Origin: Nocardiopsis alborubida
Lineage (GTDB): Bacteria > Actinomycetota > Actinomycetes > Streptosporangiales > Streptosporangiaceae
Direction: 5' to 3'
DNA: 64,000 nucleotides
NCBI RefSeq assembly: GCF_012396365.1
Contig: NZ_JAAXPG010000029.1
Location: forward strand, 1-64,000
Shown: positions 8,459-16,428 of the stretch, piece after piece
Numbering within the stretch: the stretch's first letter is position 1
Layout: every line of letters starts with the position of its first letter
Notes under the pieces: generated by a model
Seen by the model: only the letters and a program-made list of their open reading frames with translations
The model's database searches: none
What the model was told of the DNA's origin: nothing
Program-made: the position numbers and the translations under genes

Positions 8459-9095
8459 ACGGCTGACCGAGCCGCGTCGGGCCCCGCTCGCCGCGACGGC
8501 CGACAACGCACTCAAGATCGTCATCGTCGGCGGTTTCGGCGTCGGCAAGACCACCCTGGTCGGCTCCGTCAGCGAGATGCGCCCGGTGAGCACCGAGGAG
8601 GTCATGACCCAGGCCAGCGTCGGAATCGACGACCTCGGCGCCGTCCGCGACAAGCGCACCACCACCGCGGCCTTCGACTTCGGGCGCATCACCGTCGACG
8701 AGCGGCGCGTGCTCTACCTCTTCGGCGCCCCCGGCCAGAAGCGGTTCTGGTTCCTGTGGAACCAGCTCTTCGAGGGCAGCCTGGGCGCGGTCGTCCTCGT
8801 CGACACCGACCGCATCCAGGACTCCTGGTACGCCGTGGACCGGCTCGAACACCACCGCACGCCCTTCGTCGTCGCGGTGAACCGCTTCGGTCCCGGGCCC
8901 GCCCTGTCCGAGGTGCGCCGCGCCCTGGACGTGTCCGAGCGGGTCCCCATGGTGGACTGCGACGCCCGCAGCCGCGAGTCCAGCCGCGACGTCCTGGTCA
9001 CCCTCGTCCAGCACGTGTCCGGACCCGTGGCGGGGTACCCGTCCGCGCCGGCGTCCGGCTCCGCATCCGCACCGACCCAGGAGGAGACGACGTGA
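8439..9095 (+). CDS. cvnD: Conservon small GTP-binding protein (CvnD)
   Basis: A 218-residue Ras-like ATP/GTP-binding protein of the conservon. The P-loop GGFGVGKTT (residues 31-39) and the switch II motif FGAPGQKRF are intact; the base-recognition motif appears as VNRFG rather than NKxD, a variation common in this family. The TTG start at 8439 lies inside cvnC. The final 25 residues are Ser/Ala/Pro-rich. It would cycle nucleotides under control of CvnA-C and signal onward, possibly to the P450 encoded next, whose start codon overlaps its stop by GTGA. Confidence 0.92.
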   Translation: MPSNASERLTEPRRAPLAATADNALKIVIVGGFGVGKTTLVGSVSEMRPVSTEEVMTQASVGIDDLGAVRDKRTTTAAFDFGRITVDERRVLYLFGAPGQKRFWFLWNQLFEGSLGAVVLVDTDRIQDSWYAVDRLEHHRTPFVVAVNRFGPGPALSEVRRALDVSERVPMVDCDARSRESSRDVLVTLVQHVSGPVAGYPSAPASGSASAPTQEETT

Positions 9096-10357
9096 ACCAC
9101 ACCCCGGCTCCGGAGGCCGCGGCACCGGCCAGCAGCGGCCCGCCGCCGCCCTCCCCGGACCACGCGGGGGCCGCCCGCTTCTACGGCCCCGACATCGCCC
9201 GCGACCCCGCCGGACTCTACGAGGAACTGCGCGGGCGCTACGGCCCGGTCGCGCCCGTACTGCTCGACGGGGACGTCCCCGCGTGGTTCGTCATGGGCTA
9301 CCGGGAACTGCACCACGTCACCAGCAGGCCCGAGTGGTTCGCCCGCGACTGCCGCCGCTGGAACCAGTGGGACCGCGTCGGCCGCGACTGGCCGCTCATG
9401 CCCTACGTGATGTGGACGCCCTCGGTCATGTTCGCTGAGGGGGCCGAGCACCAGCGGCGCGCCGGCGCGATCGGCGACGCCCTGGACGCCGTGGACCGCA
9501 CCGACCTCAAGGCCCTGTGCCAGCAGGCCGCCGACGGACTCGTCGACGCCTTCTGCGCCGAGGGCGAGGCCGACCTGGTCGCCCAGTACGCGCACCACAT
9601 CCCCGCGATGGTGGTCGCCCGCCTCTACGGCCTGCCGGAGGCGGAGGTCCCGGCGCTGGTGCGCGACGTCGTGCTCTCGCTCGACGTGACCGCCGACGCG
9701 GGCGGCGCCCACCAGCGCCTGCACGCCCGCCTGGACGCCCTGGTCGCCGACCGCCGCGCCGCGCCCCGCGACGACGTCCCTTCGAGGCTGCTGCTGCACC
9801 CGGCGGGCCTGAGCGACGCCGAGGTGGTCATCGACCTGCTGGTGGTCCTCGCCGCGGCCCAGGCGCCCACCGGCAACTGGATCGGCAACACCCTGCGCCT
9901 GATGCTCACCGACGACCAGTTCTCGCTCACCCTCCAGGGCGGGCGCAGCAGCGCGGGCGAGGCCCTCAACGAGGTCCTGTGGAAGAACACCCCCACGCAG
10001 AACTTCATCGGCCGGTGGGCCGTGCAGACCTGCGAGCTGGGCGGGCGCGGCATCCGCCGCGGCGACATGCTGGTGCTGGGACTGTCGGCGGCCAACGCCG
10101 ACCCCCGCCTGCACGCGGGGCTCCCCGACATCTACAGCAGCAACCGCGCGCAGATGTCCTTCGGCCACGGCGAGCACGGGTGTCCCTTCCCGGCACCGGA
10201 GATCGCGGAGATGATCGCCCGCACGGCGGTGGAGAGCCTGCTGGACCGGCTTCCGGACGTGCGGCTGGCGGTGCCCCCGGACCGGCTGGAGTGGCGGCCG
10301 TCGCTGTGGATGCGCGGACTCTTCGAGCTTCCGGCGCGCTTCACGCCCCGGCAGTAG
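9092..10357 (+). CDS. Conservon cytochrome P450, CYP157-like, without ExxR
   Basis: A 421-residue P450 completing a five-gene conservon. The haem-binding loop FGHGEHGCPF is present with Cys364 as the thiolate ligand. Two usual landmarks are altered: the K-helix motif ExxR reads E294-V-L-W297, and the I-helix segment (VVLAAAQAPTGNW) lacks the acid-alcohol pair needed for proton delivery. The lack of ExxR is a published feature of the CYP157 family, which is also conservon-linked. The GTG start at 9092 overlaps the cvnD stop. It may be a non-classical oxygenase or a haem sensor; sequence alone does not decide. Confidence 0.88.
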   Translation: MNHTPAPEAAAPASSGPPPPSPDHAGAARFYGPDIARDPAGLYEELRGRYGPVAPVLLDGDVPAWFVMGYRELHHVTSRPEWFARDCRRWNQWDRVGRDWPLMPYVMWTPSVMFAEGAEHQRRAGAIGDALDAVDRTDLKALCQQAADGLVDAFCAEGEADLVAQYAHHIPAMVVARLYGLPEAEVPALVRDVVLSLDVTADAGGAHQRLHARLDALVADRRAAPRDDVPSRLLLHPAGLSDAEVVIDLLVVLAAAQAPTGNWIGNTLRLMLTDDQFSLTLQGGRSSAGEALNEVLWKNTPTQNFIGRWAVQTCELGGRGIRRGDMLVLGLSAANADPRLHAGLPDIYSSNRAQMSFGHGEHGCPFPAPEIAEMIARTAVESLLDRLPDVRLAVPPDRLEWRPSLWMRGLFELPARFTPRQ

Positions 10358-10392
10358 GGGCGGCCGGAAGTGTGGTCGGCGTGAGGCGGGCC

Positions 10393-10430
10393 CGTCCGCC
10401 CCCTCCGCCGTGACCGGCCAGGGGCGGACG
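10393..10430. terminator. Bidirectional terminator between the two P450 genes
   Basis: A perfect 10-bp inverted repeat, CGTCCGCCCC (10393-10402) and GGGGCGGACG (10421-10430), lies between the convergent P450 genes. Confidence 0.55.
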
Positions 10431-10456
10431 AGCGGGTTCCGCGGCGCGGCGCCGGG

Positions 10457-11683
10457 TCAGCCCGGGGACGGGACCGGCGTGAACCGCAGCGGCAGCCGGG
10501 TCAGCCCACGGGTGAAGACCCCGGTCTCCTCCAAGGCGGCGCCCTCGGCCAGGCGCACGTCGGGCATGGCGTCCAGCAGCTGGTTGGTCGCCACCCGCAC
10601 CTCCGCCTCGGCCAGCAGGGCGCCCACGCAGAAGTGGCGCCCCAGGGCGAAGGCCAGGTGCTCGGCCGCGGCGGAGAAGGAGGTGGCGTCCCCGAGTTCG
10701 GGCCGGTGGATGTCGAAGGAGTCGGGGTCGGTGAAGCGGTCGCCGTCGCGGTTGGCCGAGCCGATCAGGCAGATGACGGTCGCCCCGGCGGGCACGGTCG
10801 CGCCGCCCAGCTCCACGTCGTGCGCGGGCTGGCGCATGATCATCTGCACGGGCGGGGTGTAGCGCAGCGTCTCGGCGAACGCGCGCGGGATCAGGCTCCG
10901 GTCCTCGCGCACCCGCGCCAGCTGCTCGGGGTGGGCGACCAGGTTGGCGAACATGCCGGACACGGCCTTGTCGGTGGTCTCCCCGCCCGCGGCGAGGAGC
11001 AGGCTGCAGAAGGCCTTGACGTCCTCGTCGCTCATCCGGGTGCCGTCGACCTCGGCGGTGCACAGGGTGGACAGCAGGTCCTCGCCCGGGTTCGCCCGCC
11101 GCTCGCGGATGATCGGCAGCATGTACGCGGCGAACTCCTCGCGGGTGCGCAACCCCTCCTCGGCCACCCGCGGGTCCTGCGACAGGTTGCCCAGGAAGGC
11201 GATGATCGAGGTGTACCAGCGGTGGAACCGGTCGTGGTCGGCCCGTTCCAGGCCGAGCATGTCCGCGATGACGTTGACGGGGAAGCGGGTGGCGAACTGC
11301 GCGACCAGGTCCACCTCGCCCGTGTGCCGGAAGGCGTCGACCAGTTCGCGGCTGTTGCGCTCGATGACGGGCCAGAACCGTTCCCGCAGTTCACTGCCGC
11401 GGAAGGCCGGGGCCACCAGTGCGCGGCGCACCGCGTGCTCGCGCCCGTCCAGTTGCAGGATGGTGCGCCCGTGCACCGGTTCCAGCTGCCAGTCGTAGTT
11501 GCGGGTGGTGAAGGCCTCGTCCCGGAAGGCGCGTCTGACGTCCTCGTACCGGGAGACGACGTAGCTCTGGGTGGCCTCGTGCCAGAACAGGGGAGCCCGC
11601 TCGCGCATGGCGCGGTAGGCGGGATAGGGGTTGGCGAGGAATTCCGGGGAAAGGATGTCCGGAACCTCGGAAGCTACGGTCAT
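10457..11683 (-). CDS. Cytochrome P450, canonical
   Basis: A 408-residue soluble bacterial P450 with all expected motifs: I-helix AGGETTD (residues 232-238), K-helix ETLR (271-274) and haem loop FALGRHFC with Cys352. It converges on the conservon P450. In Streptomyces, conservon-linked CYP157 proteins are often encoded beside a second, conventional P450, and this pair fits that pattern. A GAGGAG site lies upstream of ATG 11683. Redox partners are not in the window. The substrate is unknown. Confidence 0.92.
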   Translation of the reverse strand: MTVASEVPDILSPEFLANPYPAYRAMRERAPLFWHEATQSYVVSRYEDVRRAFRDEAFTTRNYDWQLEPVHGRTILQLDGREHAVRRALVAPAFRGSELRERFWPVIERNSRELVDAFRHTGEVDLVAQFATRFPVNVIADMLGLERADHDRFHRWYTSIIAFLGNLSQDPRVAEEGLRTREEFAAYMLPIIRERRANPGEDLLSTLCTAEVDGTRMSDEDVKAFCSLLLAAGGETTDKAVSGMFANLVAHPEQLARVREDRSLIPRAFAETLRYTPPVQMIMRQPAHDVELGGATVPAGATVICLIGSANRDGDRFTDPDSFDIHRPELGDATSFSAAAEHLAFALGRHFCVGALLAEAEVRVATNQLLDAMPDVRLAEGAALEETGVFTRGLTRLPLRFTPVPSPG

Positions 11684-12024
11684 GACCGATTCTCCTCACC
11701 GCTGGGGGTAAGTGCGAGCCTCCACCGTAGGTTTTCCCTCCCGCCCAAGTCCATAGGGAACAGTATTTTACGGATATGGGATATTAAGTGGTTTCAGGGT
11801 TGAATTCCTTTTATGGGGGATATGTCGGTTGTGGGACTTCAGTGGGGGCTCCGCGCCGCCGACCACGGGGTCGGTCCCCGCGGACGGCGGCGCGGGCCGC
11901 GGCCGGAACCGGGAGGCACCCGTGCGGGGGAGTCGCGTCCGACGGCCCCCGGTGGAGTCGCCGGGCCGGACGCGGTGGGCTCCCTGGCGTCCAGCGGGGC
12001 GCTCCAGCCGCACGTTCGGTCCCT
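11684..12024. other. Gene-free region upstream of the canonical P450
   Basis: About 340 bp without a supportable gene. The first 140 bp (11700-11840) are unusually AT-rich for this window and probably hold the promoter of the minus-strand P450. The rest is GC-rich, with no motif or repeat noticed. Confidence 0.5.
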
Positions 12025-12330
12025 TCAGGGCCGGGAGGCTGACGCGAGGGCGTCCTCCCCGGTCAACTCGGCGGAGAACGCCCACAGGCGCTCGGCCTGC
12101 GCGGGGTCGGCCGCGTGGTCGCGCACGCCCTCCGCGCCGGTCCCGGTTCCGGCGGGCACGGCGACGCGGGCGCCCGCCTTTGCCAGGGCCCGGGTCGTCT
12201 CCAGCCCGATGCCCGAGTACCCGCCGGTGACGACGGCCAGCCGTCCGGTCAGGTCGATTCCGTCCAGGACCTCGCGCGCGGTGCTGCGCCTGCCGAAGCC
12301 CGAGCCGATCCTTCGCTGTGGTGTGGTCAT
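12025..12330 (-). pseudogene. SDR oxidoreductase with large internal deletion
   Basis: The 101-codon frame begins with a typical short-chain dehydrogenase N terminus including the nucleotide-binding loop TGGYSGIG (residues 35-42) and strand ARVAVPA. Around residue 60 it jumps directly to GVRDHAADPAQAERLWAFSAELTG, which resembles the extreme C terminus of the same family. Roughly 200 residues, including the catalytic Ser, Tyr and Lys, are missing with the frame kept. This is best read as an internal in-frame deletion that removed the active site. The MerR-type promoter upstream appears intact. Confidence 0.75.
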
Positions 12331-12337
12331 GGACCGG

Positions 12338-12368
12338 ACCCTAGGTACTGGAGCGCGCTCCACTTCAA
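12338..12368 (-). promoter_or_regulatory. MerR-type promoter of the SDR pseudogene
   Basis: On the minus strand, TTGAAG (12368-12363) and TAGGGT (12343-12338) are separated by 19 bp that contain the perfect palindrome TGGAGCGCGCTCCA. An over-long spacer centred on a palindrome is the hallmark of MerR-family activated promoters. The ATG at 12330 is only seven bases past the -10 element, so the transcript would be leaderless. No MerR gene lies next to it. Confidence 0.65.
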
Positions 12369-12562
12369 GCGTCGCAGGTGGGAGGGGCGCCCTCCGGGGT
12401 AACCGGGAACGCCGGGATCACGGCCGCCTCCCGGAACGGACGCACCAGCCGCGCCCGGGGACACGTTCGGCCCCTGCCGCCGGGGACCGGGAGGCTCCGG
12501 GGTCCGCTGGGATAGCGTGACCGTGACCCCCCCACCCCTCAGCAACGAGGAGCGCGCACGCC

Positions 12563-13534
12563 ATGAACGTGGAACACAGGGACGTCGAGGTCAACGGGAT
12601 CCGGCTGCACGTCGCCGAACAGGGCAGCGGACCGCTCGTCCTGCTCCTGCACGGCTTTCCCGAGAGCTGGTACGCCTGGCGCCACCAGTTCGCCCCGCTG
12701 GCCGAGGCGGGGTACCGCGTGGTCGCCCCCGACCAGCGCGGTTACGCCCGCAGCGACCGGCCCGAGGCCGTGGACGCCTACACCCTGCCCCACCTGGTCG
12801 GCGACGTCGTCGCCCTCGTCTCCGCGCTGGGGGAGGAGGGCGCGGTCGTGGTCGGCCACGACTGGGGGGCGCCCGTGGCCTGGAGCACCGCCATGATGCG
12901 CCCCGACCTGGTCCGCGGCGTGGCGGGCCTGAGCGTCCCGCCGTTCCCGCCCGCCATGATGCCCCCGCCCTCGGCCGCCCGCGCCCTCTACGGCGAGAAC
13001 TTCTACCAGGTCTACTTCCAGGAGCCCGGAGTCGCCGACGCCGAACTGGCGGCCGACCCCGCCTCGACCCTGCGCCGCATCCTGGTCACCGCCTCGGGCG
13101 ACGCCCCCTTCGACGAGCCCCAGCTGTGGTTCGCCGCGGAGGGCGGCACCCTGCTGGACGCGCTGCCCGAGCCGGAGGAGCTGCCCTCCTGGCTCACCGA
13201 GGAGGACCTGGCCGCCTTCACGGCCGACTACTCCGACCCGCAGGCCTTCACCGGGCCGCTCAACTGGTACCGCAACAACGAACTCAACCAGGGGCTCATG
13301 TCGCCCTTCCAGGGACGCGTCATCGACGTGCCCGCCCTGTACGTGGGCGGGGACATGGACCTGGTCAGGGCCATGCGCGGCATCCCCGAGCTCCTGGAGA
13401 ACCTGTCGCTGGTCGCGCCGGGGCTGCACGCCAGCGTCACCCTGCCCGGCTGCGGCCACTGGACCCAGCAGGAGCGCCCCGAGGAGGTCAACGCGGCCCT
13501 GCTGGACTTCCTCGCCGCCGTCCACGAGGGCTGA
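12563..13534 (+). CDS. Epoxide-hydrolase-like alpha/beta hydrolase
   Basis: A 323-residue alpha/beta-hydrolase close to soluble epoxide hydrolases. The oxyanion motif HGFPESW, the nucleophile elbow GHDWGAP with Asp as nucleophile, a cap domain with tyrosines (about residues 150-240), the acid in GGDMD and the base in GCGHWTQQE are all visible. Those residues support hydrolysis of an epoxide to a diol rather than a serine esterase reaction. The ATG at 12563 is preceded by GAGGAG. It stands alone, convergent with the methyltransferase gene; whether it contributes to the neighbouring biosynthetic cluster is open. Confidence 0.88.
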   Translation: MNVEHRDVEVNGIRLHVAEQGSGPLVLLLHGFPESWYAWRHQFAPLAEAGYRVVAPDQRGYARSDRPEAVDAYTLPHLVGDVVALVSALGEEGAVVVGHDWGAPVAWSTAMMRPDLVRGVAGLSVPPFPPAMMPPPSAARALYGENFYQVYFQEPGVADAELAADPASTLRRILVTASGDAPFDEPQLWFAAEGGTLLDALPEPEELPSWLTEEDLAAFTADYSDPQAFTGPLNWYRNNELNQGLMSPFQGRVIDVPALYVGGDMDLVRAMRGIPELLENLSLVAPGLHASVTLPGCGHWTQQERPEEVNAALLDFLAAVHEG

Positions 13535-13567
13535 GGCGCGGCCCCGGGTGCGCGGCCCCGGGGGAGG

Positions 13568-13603
13568 ACCGGGCCCCGCGCACCGGGGTGCGCGGGCCCC
13601 GGT
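13568..13603. terminator. Bidirectional terminator
   Basis: Arms of 17 bp (13568-13584 and 13587-13603) with a single mismatch and a two-base loop lie between the convergent hydrolase and methyltransferase genes. Confidence 0.6.
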
Positions 13604-13610
13604 GCGCCGA

Positions 13611-14627
13611 TCAGGCGCGTACCGCCTCGACGATGCTGGTCCCGTTGCTGGGCAGGACACGGGTCAGCCTCAGCCCGGCCTGACGGAAGAGCTCGGCGAA
13701 CTGGGTCCTGGTGCGCTGCTTGCCGTCGCAGTGGGCGAGCATGCTCAGGTCCATGAACTTGGCGGTCCGGGCCGGGCCGGGGGAGTCGGGCATCACCACC
13801 TCCGCGAGCAGGACGCGCCCGTCGCCGTTCATCGCCTCACGGCAGTGGGAGAGGATCCGCGCGGCGTCGCGGTCGTCCCAGTTGTGGATGACGTTCGACA
13901 GCAGGTAGGCGTCGCCGCCCTCGGGGACGGAGGAGAGGAAGTCCCCGCCGACGACGCGGCACCGCTCACGGACGTCCTCCAGCACCGGTCCGGCCTGGGC
14001 GACCACCTCGGGCCGGTCGAAGAGCACGCCGCGCAGGCCGGGATGGGCCGACAGCACGATGGCCAGCAGCCTGCCCCGGCCCCCGCCGACGTCCACGAGG
14101 GTGCCGTGCGCGCCGAAGTCGTAGCTGTCCGCCACACCCCGGGTGATCTGGGACGAGATGTCGGTCATGCCCTGGTCGAAGACGGCCGCGCTCTCGGGGT
14201 GTTCGTTCAGGTAGGCCCAGGGCGGTCGGCCGTGCACCTCCTCGAACACCGAGTGCCCGGTCCGCACCGCCCGGGCCAGGTGGGCCATGGTGGAGCGCTC
14301 GACCTGGCTGCCGACCCACCGGGCGTAGCCGCGCATGGAGTCGGCCGCGTCGCTGCGCAGGGCGCGGCCGATCTCGGTCAGCGCGAAGTGCCGCGGCGGC
14401 CCCTCCTGGACCAGGTCGAGGTCGGCGCAGGCGCGCAGCAGGCGGTGGAGGGCCTCGGTGTCGGCACCGACCCTCCCGGCGATCTCGTCGACGGGCAGGG
14501 GCTCGAAGGCCATGGCGTCGGGGACGCCGAGCTCGGCCGCCGCGCTGACGGCGGCCGCCACCCAGCTGGCGGTGATGAGCTCGAACAGTTTCGTGGCGGA
14601 AGGACTCAGGGGTGCAGGGGCGGACAT
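13611..14627 (-). CDS. SAM-dependent methyltransferase of the cyclodipeptide cluster
   Basis: A 338-residue class I O-methyltransferase with an N-terminal winged-helix dimerisation domain (about residues 1-100) and a C-terminal Rossmann domain. The SAM loop is VDVGGGRGRLL, followed by the acidic FDRPEVV and the NVIHNWDD segment typical of small-molecule O-methyltransferases. The ATG at 14627 follows a GAAAGGA site. It is divergent from the cyclodipeptide oxidase/synthase operon with only about 100 bp between. Together with the second methyltransferase at 16429-17457 it matches the described Nocardiopsis arrangement in which two methyltransferases decorate a diketopiperazine. Which atom it methylates cannot be read from sequence. 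Confidence 0.9.
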   Translation of the reverse strand: MSAPAPLSPSATKLFELITASWVAAAVSAAAELGVPDAMAFEPLPVDEIAGRVGADTEALHRLLRACADLDLVQEGPPRHFALTEIGRALRSDAADSMRGYARWVGSQVERSTMAHLARAVRTGHSVFEEVHGRPPWAYLNEHPESAAVFDQGMTDISSQITRGVADSYDFGAHGTLVDVGGGRGRLLAIVLSAHPGLRGVLFDRPEVVAQAGPVLEDVRERCRVVGGDFLSSVPEGGDAYLLSNVIHNWDDRDAARILSHCREAMNGDGRVLLAEVVMPDSPGPARTAKFMDLSMLAHCDGKQRTRTQFAELFRQAGLRLTRVLPSNGTSIVEAVRA

Positions 14628-14730
14628 CGCGGTCCTTTCGGGTGGTTCCCCTCCCGAGGTCGCGGAGAGGGGCGGCCAGATGCACCGGTGCGGCATCCAT
14701 GAAGCCGTATAACAGGGTAAACTACGGAGC

Positions 14731-15330
14731 GTGCTCAGAAAATCGCATAGTGTGGACAAAGGTTCGAGTGGGGCGGACGCGAACCGACAGTCCCCCCAGC
14801 GGTCATCACAGGTCCTGCAGACACTGACCACCCGCCGTGCCGTGCGCGCCTTCACCGACCGGCCGGTGGACGACTCCCTCCTGGAACCCATGCTGGACGC
14901 CATGCTCGCGGCCCCCTCGGCGTCCAACAAGCAGGCGTGGGCCTTCGTCGTCGTCCGCGAGCGGCGCACACTGAGGCTGCTGCGCGCCTTCTCCCCCGGC
15001 ATCATCGAACTCCCGCCGCTGGTCGTGGCGGCCTGCTTCGACCGCTCGCGTGCGGTGGGGGGCTCCGGTAGCTCCAGGGAATCCTGGGACGAGGGCATGC
15101 TCTGCGTGGCGATGGCGGTGGAGAACCTCCTCCTGGCGGCCCACTGCCTGGGGCTGGGCGGATGCCCGTCCGGAAGCTTTCGCGCGGGCCCCGTCCGCAG
15201 GCTCCTGGGCCTGCCCGACCACCTGGAACCACTGCTCCTGGTTCCGGTCGGGCACCCCGCCCGGCCACTCGCCCCCGCACCCCGACGAGACCGGACAGAG
15301 GTGGTCAGCCATGAGCGCTGGGGAGACTGA
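14731..15330 (+). CDS. Cyclodipeptide oxidase subunit A (AlbA-like flavoprotein)
   Basis: A 199-residue nitroreductase-fold protein closely resembling AlbA, the flavin subunit of the cyclic dipeptide oxidase of albonoursin biosynthesis. Shared segments include TTRRAVRAFTDRPVDDSLLE, MLAAPSASNKQAW and AVENLLLAAHCLGLGGCPSG, the last being an FMN-binding region. With subunit B it would dehydrogenate the side-chain alpha-beta bonds of a cyclic dipeptide. A GTG start at 14731 is used. The 3' end overlaps the subunit B gene by 20 bp, the same arrangement as in alb clusters. The first 30 residues are poorly conserved and a later start is possible. Confidence 0.9.
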   Translation: MLRKSHSVDKGSSGADANRQSPQRSSQVLQTLTTRRAVRAFTDRPVDDSLLEPMLDAMLAAPSASNKQAWAFVVVRERRTLRLLRAFSPGIIELPPLVVAACFDRSRAVGGSGSSRESWDEGMLCVAMAVENLLLAAHCLGLGGCPSGSFRAGPVRRLLGLPDHLEPLLLVPVGHPARPLAPAPRRDRTEVVSHERWGD

Positions 15331-15628
15331 CGCCCGACGTGTCGGCGAGGAGCTCCTCCTGCTCGCCGCCTACCTGCTCAGCAGCGGCCGCGGCCTGCTG
15401 GACGAACCGCGCCAGTACGGCACGTTCCGCTGCCTGGACGCCGCCCGCCGCGTCCTGGCCCTCGCGGCCGGAACCGGCCCGCACCACCCGGACCTCGACG
15501 CCCTGCGCGGTCGGATGGACGACGTCATGTGCGGGGCGATGGACGACCACGAACTGGACACCCTGCTCGACCAGCTGTGCGAGCGGCTGGCGGCCGTCCT
15601 GGAGGATCCCGATGTCATCTCCGACTGA
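15311..15628 (+). CDS. Cyclodipeptide oxidase subunit B (AlbB-like, DUF6092)
   Basis: A 105-residue small protein matching AlbB/DUF6092, the obligate small partner of AlbA. The segment SGRGLLDEPRQYGTFRCLDA and the later MDDVMCG are the recognisable parts. The ATG at 15311 lies inside the subunit A gene, and the 3' end overlaps the cyclodipeptide synthase start, so the three genes are tightly coupled. It has no catalytic motif of its own; in the known enzyme the two subunits co-assemble into a large oligomer. Confidence 0.85.
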   Translation: MSAGETDARRVGEELLLLAAYLLSSGRGLLDEPRQYGTFRCLDAARRVLALAAGTGPHHPDLDALRGRMDDVMCGAMDDHELDTLLDQLCERLAAVLEDPDVISD

Positions 15629-16346
15629 GCCGCGGCCGCCCGACGCGTCCGCGGACGGCTTCGACGTCCTGCCCTTCACCGGTTCCTGCCGTCGCGTGTT
15701 CGCACGGGGGGAGCACGCGCTCATCGGGGTCAGCGCGGGGAACAGCTACTTCAGCCAGCAGCGGCTCGCACGGCTCCTGCACTGGGCGCAGCGGCACTTC
15801 GCCGAGGTCGACGTGCTCTACACCGACCTGCACCTGGACACCATGTACATGGCGTCCGGCAGCAGCGGGGAGCACGCCGCGTCCCGGGCCAACAGGGCGC
15901 TCAAGGACGTGCGGCGCCGCATCCGGCGCGCCGTGGAGTCGGCCGCTCCGGCCGCGGGGAACGTGCGCGTGCGCGCCCTGTCGCAGTGCACGGAACTGCC
16001 CGGCTACCGGGAGGTCGAGTACCGCCTCGACCAGGAGTACGCCGCCGATCCCCGCGTCCGCCGCTGCTGGGAGGAGCACGTGCGGCGGGTCCTGGGCGCG
16101 CAGCCGGATCCGGACGGGGCCAGGTTGCGCGCCGGACTGGCCTATCTGCGCGCCGAACTGCCCTTCCTGCTCAGCACCCCCAAGGTACTGGAGGTGCCGT
16201 CCTCGGTGTCCTGCTACCACGACCTGCTACCGATCCTGTCCACGCTGCGCGGCGTCACCTCCTGCTTCCACCCCGGACAGGGCCACGTGGTCGTCCGCCC
16301 GGTCGGTTGGTGCCACCCCTCCCCGGAGTCAGCGGTATCCCTGTGA
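15612..16346 (+). CDS. tRNA-dependent cyclodipeptide synthase (AlbC-like)
   Basis: A 244-residue cyclodipeptide synthase, which condenses two aminoacyl-tRNAs into a diketopiperazine. The diagnostic loop GVSAGNSYFSQQR contains the nucleophile Ser41 and Asn44; Tyr178 and Glu182 (AYLRAE) align with the catalytic Tyr/Glu of AlbC, and SSVSCYH completes an NYQ-subfamily pattern. The fold is a class Ic tRNA-synthetase-like Rossmann domain with a basic helix (RALKDVRRRIRR) for tRNA binding. A GGAGG site at 15601-15605 serves the ATG at 15612. The amino-acid pair used is not predictable by eye. Confidence 0.95.
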   Translation: MSSPTEPRPPDASADGFDVLPFTGSCRRVFARGEHALIGVSAGNSYFSQQRLARLLHWAQRHFAEVDVLYTDLHLDTMYMASGSSGEHAASRANRALKDVRRRIRRAVESAAPAAGNVRVRALSQCTELPGYREVEYRLDQEYAADPRVRRCWEEHVRRVLGAQPDPDGARLRAGLAYLRAELPFLLSTPKVLEVPSSVSCYHDLLPILSTLRGVTSCFHPGQGHVVVRPVGWCHPSPESAVSL

Positions 16347-16349
16347 CCG

Positions 16350-16386
16350 CCGCACGGTGGCGACCCGCCCGGGCGCCACCGTGCGG
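16350..16386. terminator. Bidirectional terminator after the cyclodipeptide synthase
   Basis: A perfect 13-bp inverted repeat (16350-16362 and 16374-16386) begins four bases after the synthase stop and separates it from the convergent methyltransferase gene. Confidence 0.75.
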
Positions 16387-16428
16387 AGCGGTTTCGGAAG
16401 GGGCGTGGTCCCGGGCGCGACGGGGACG

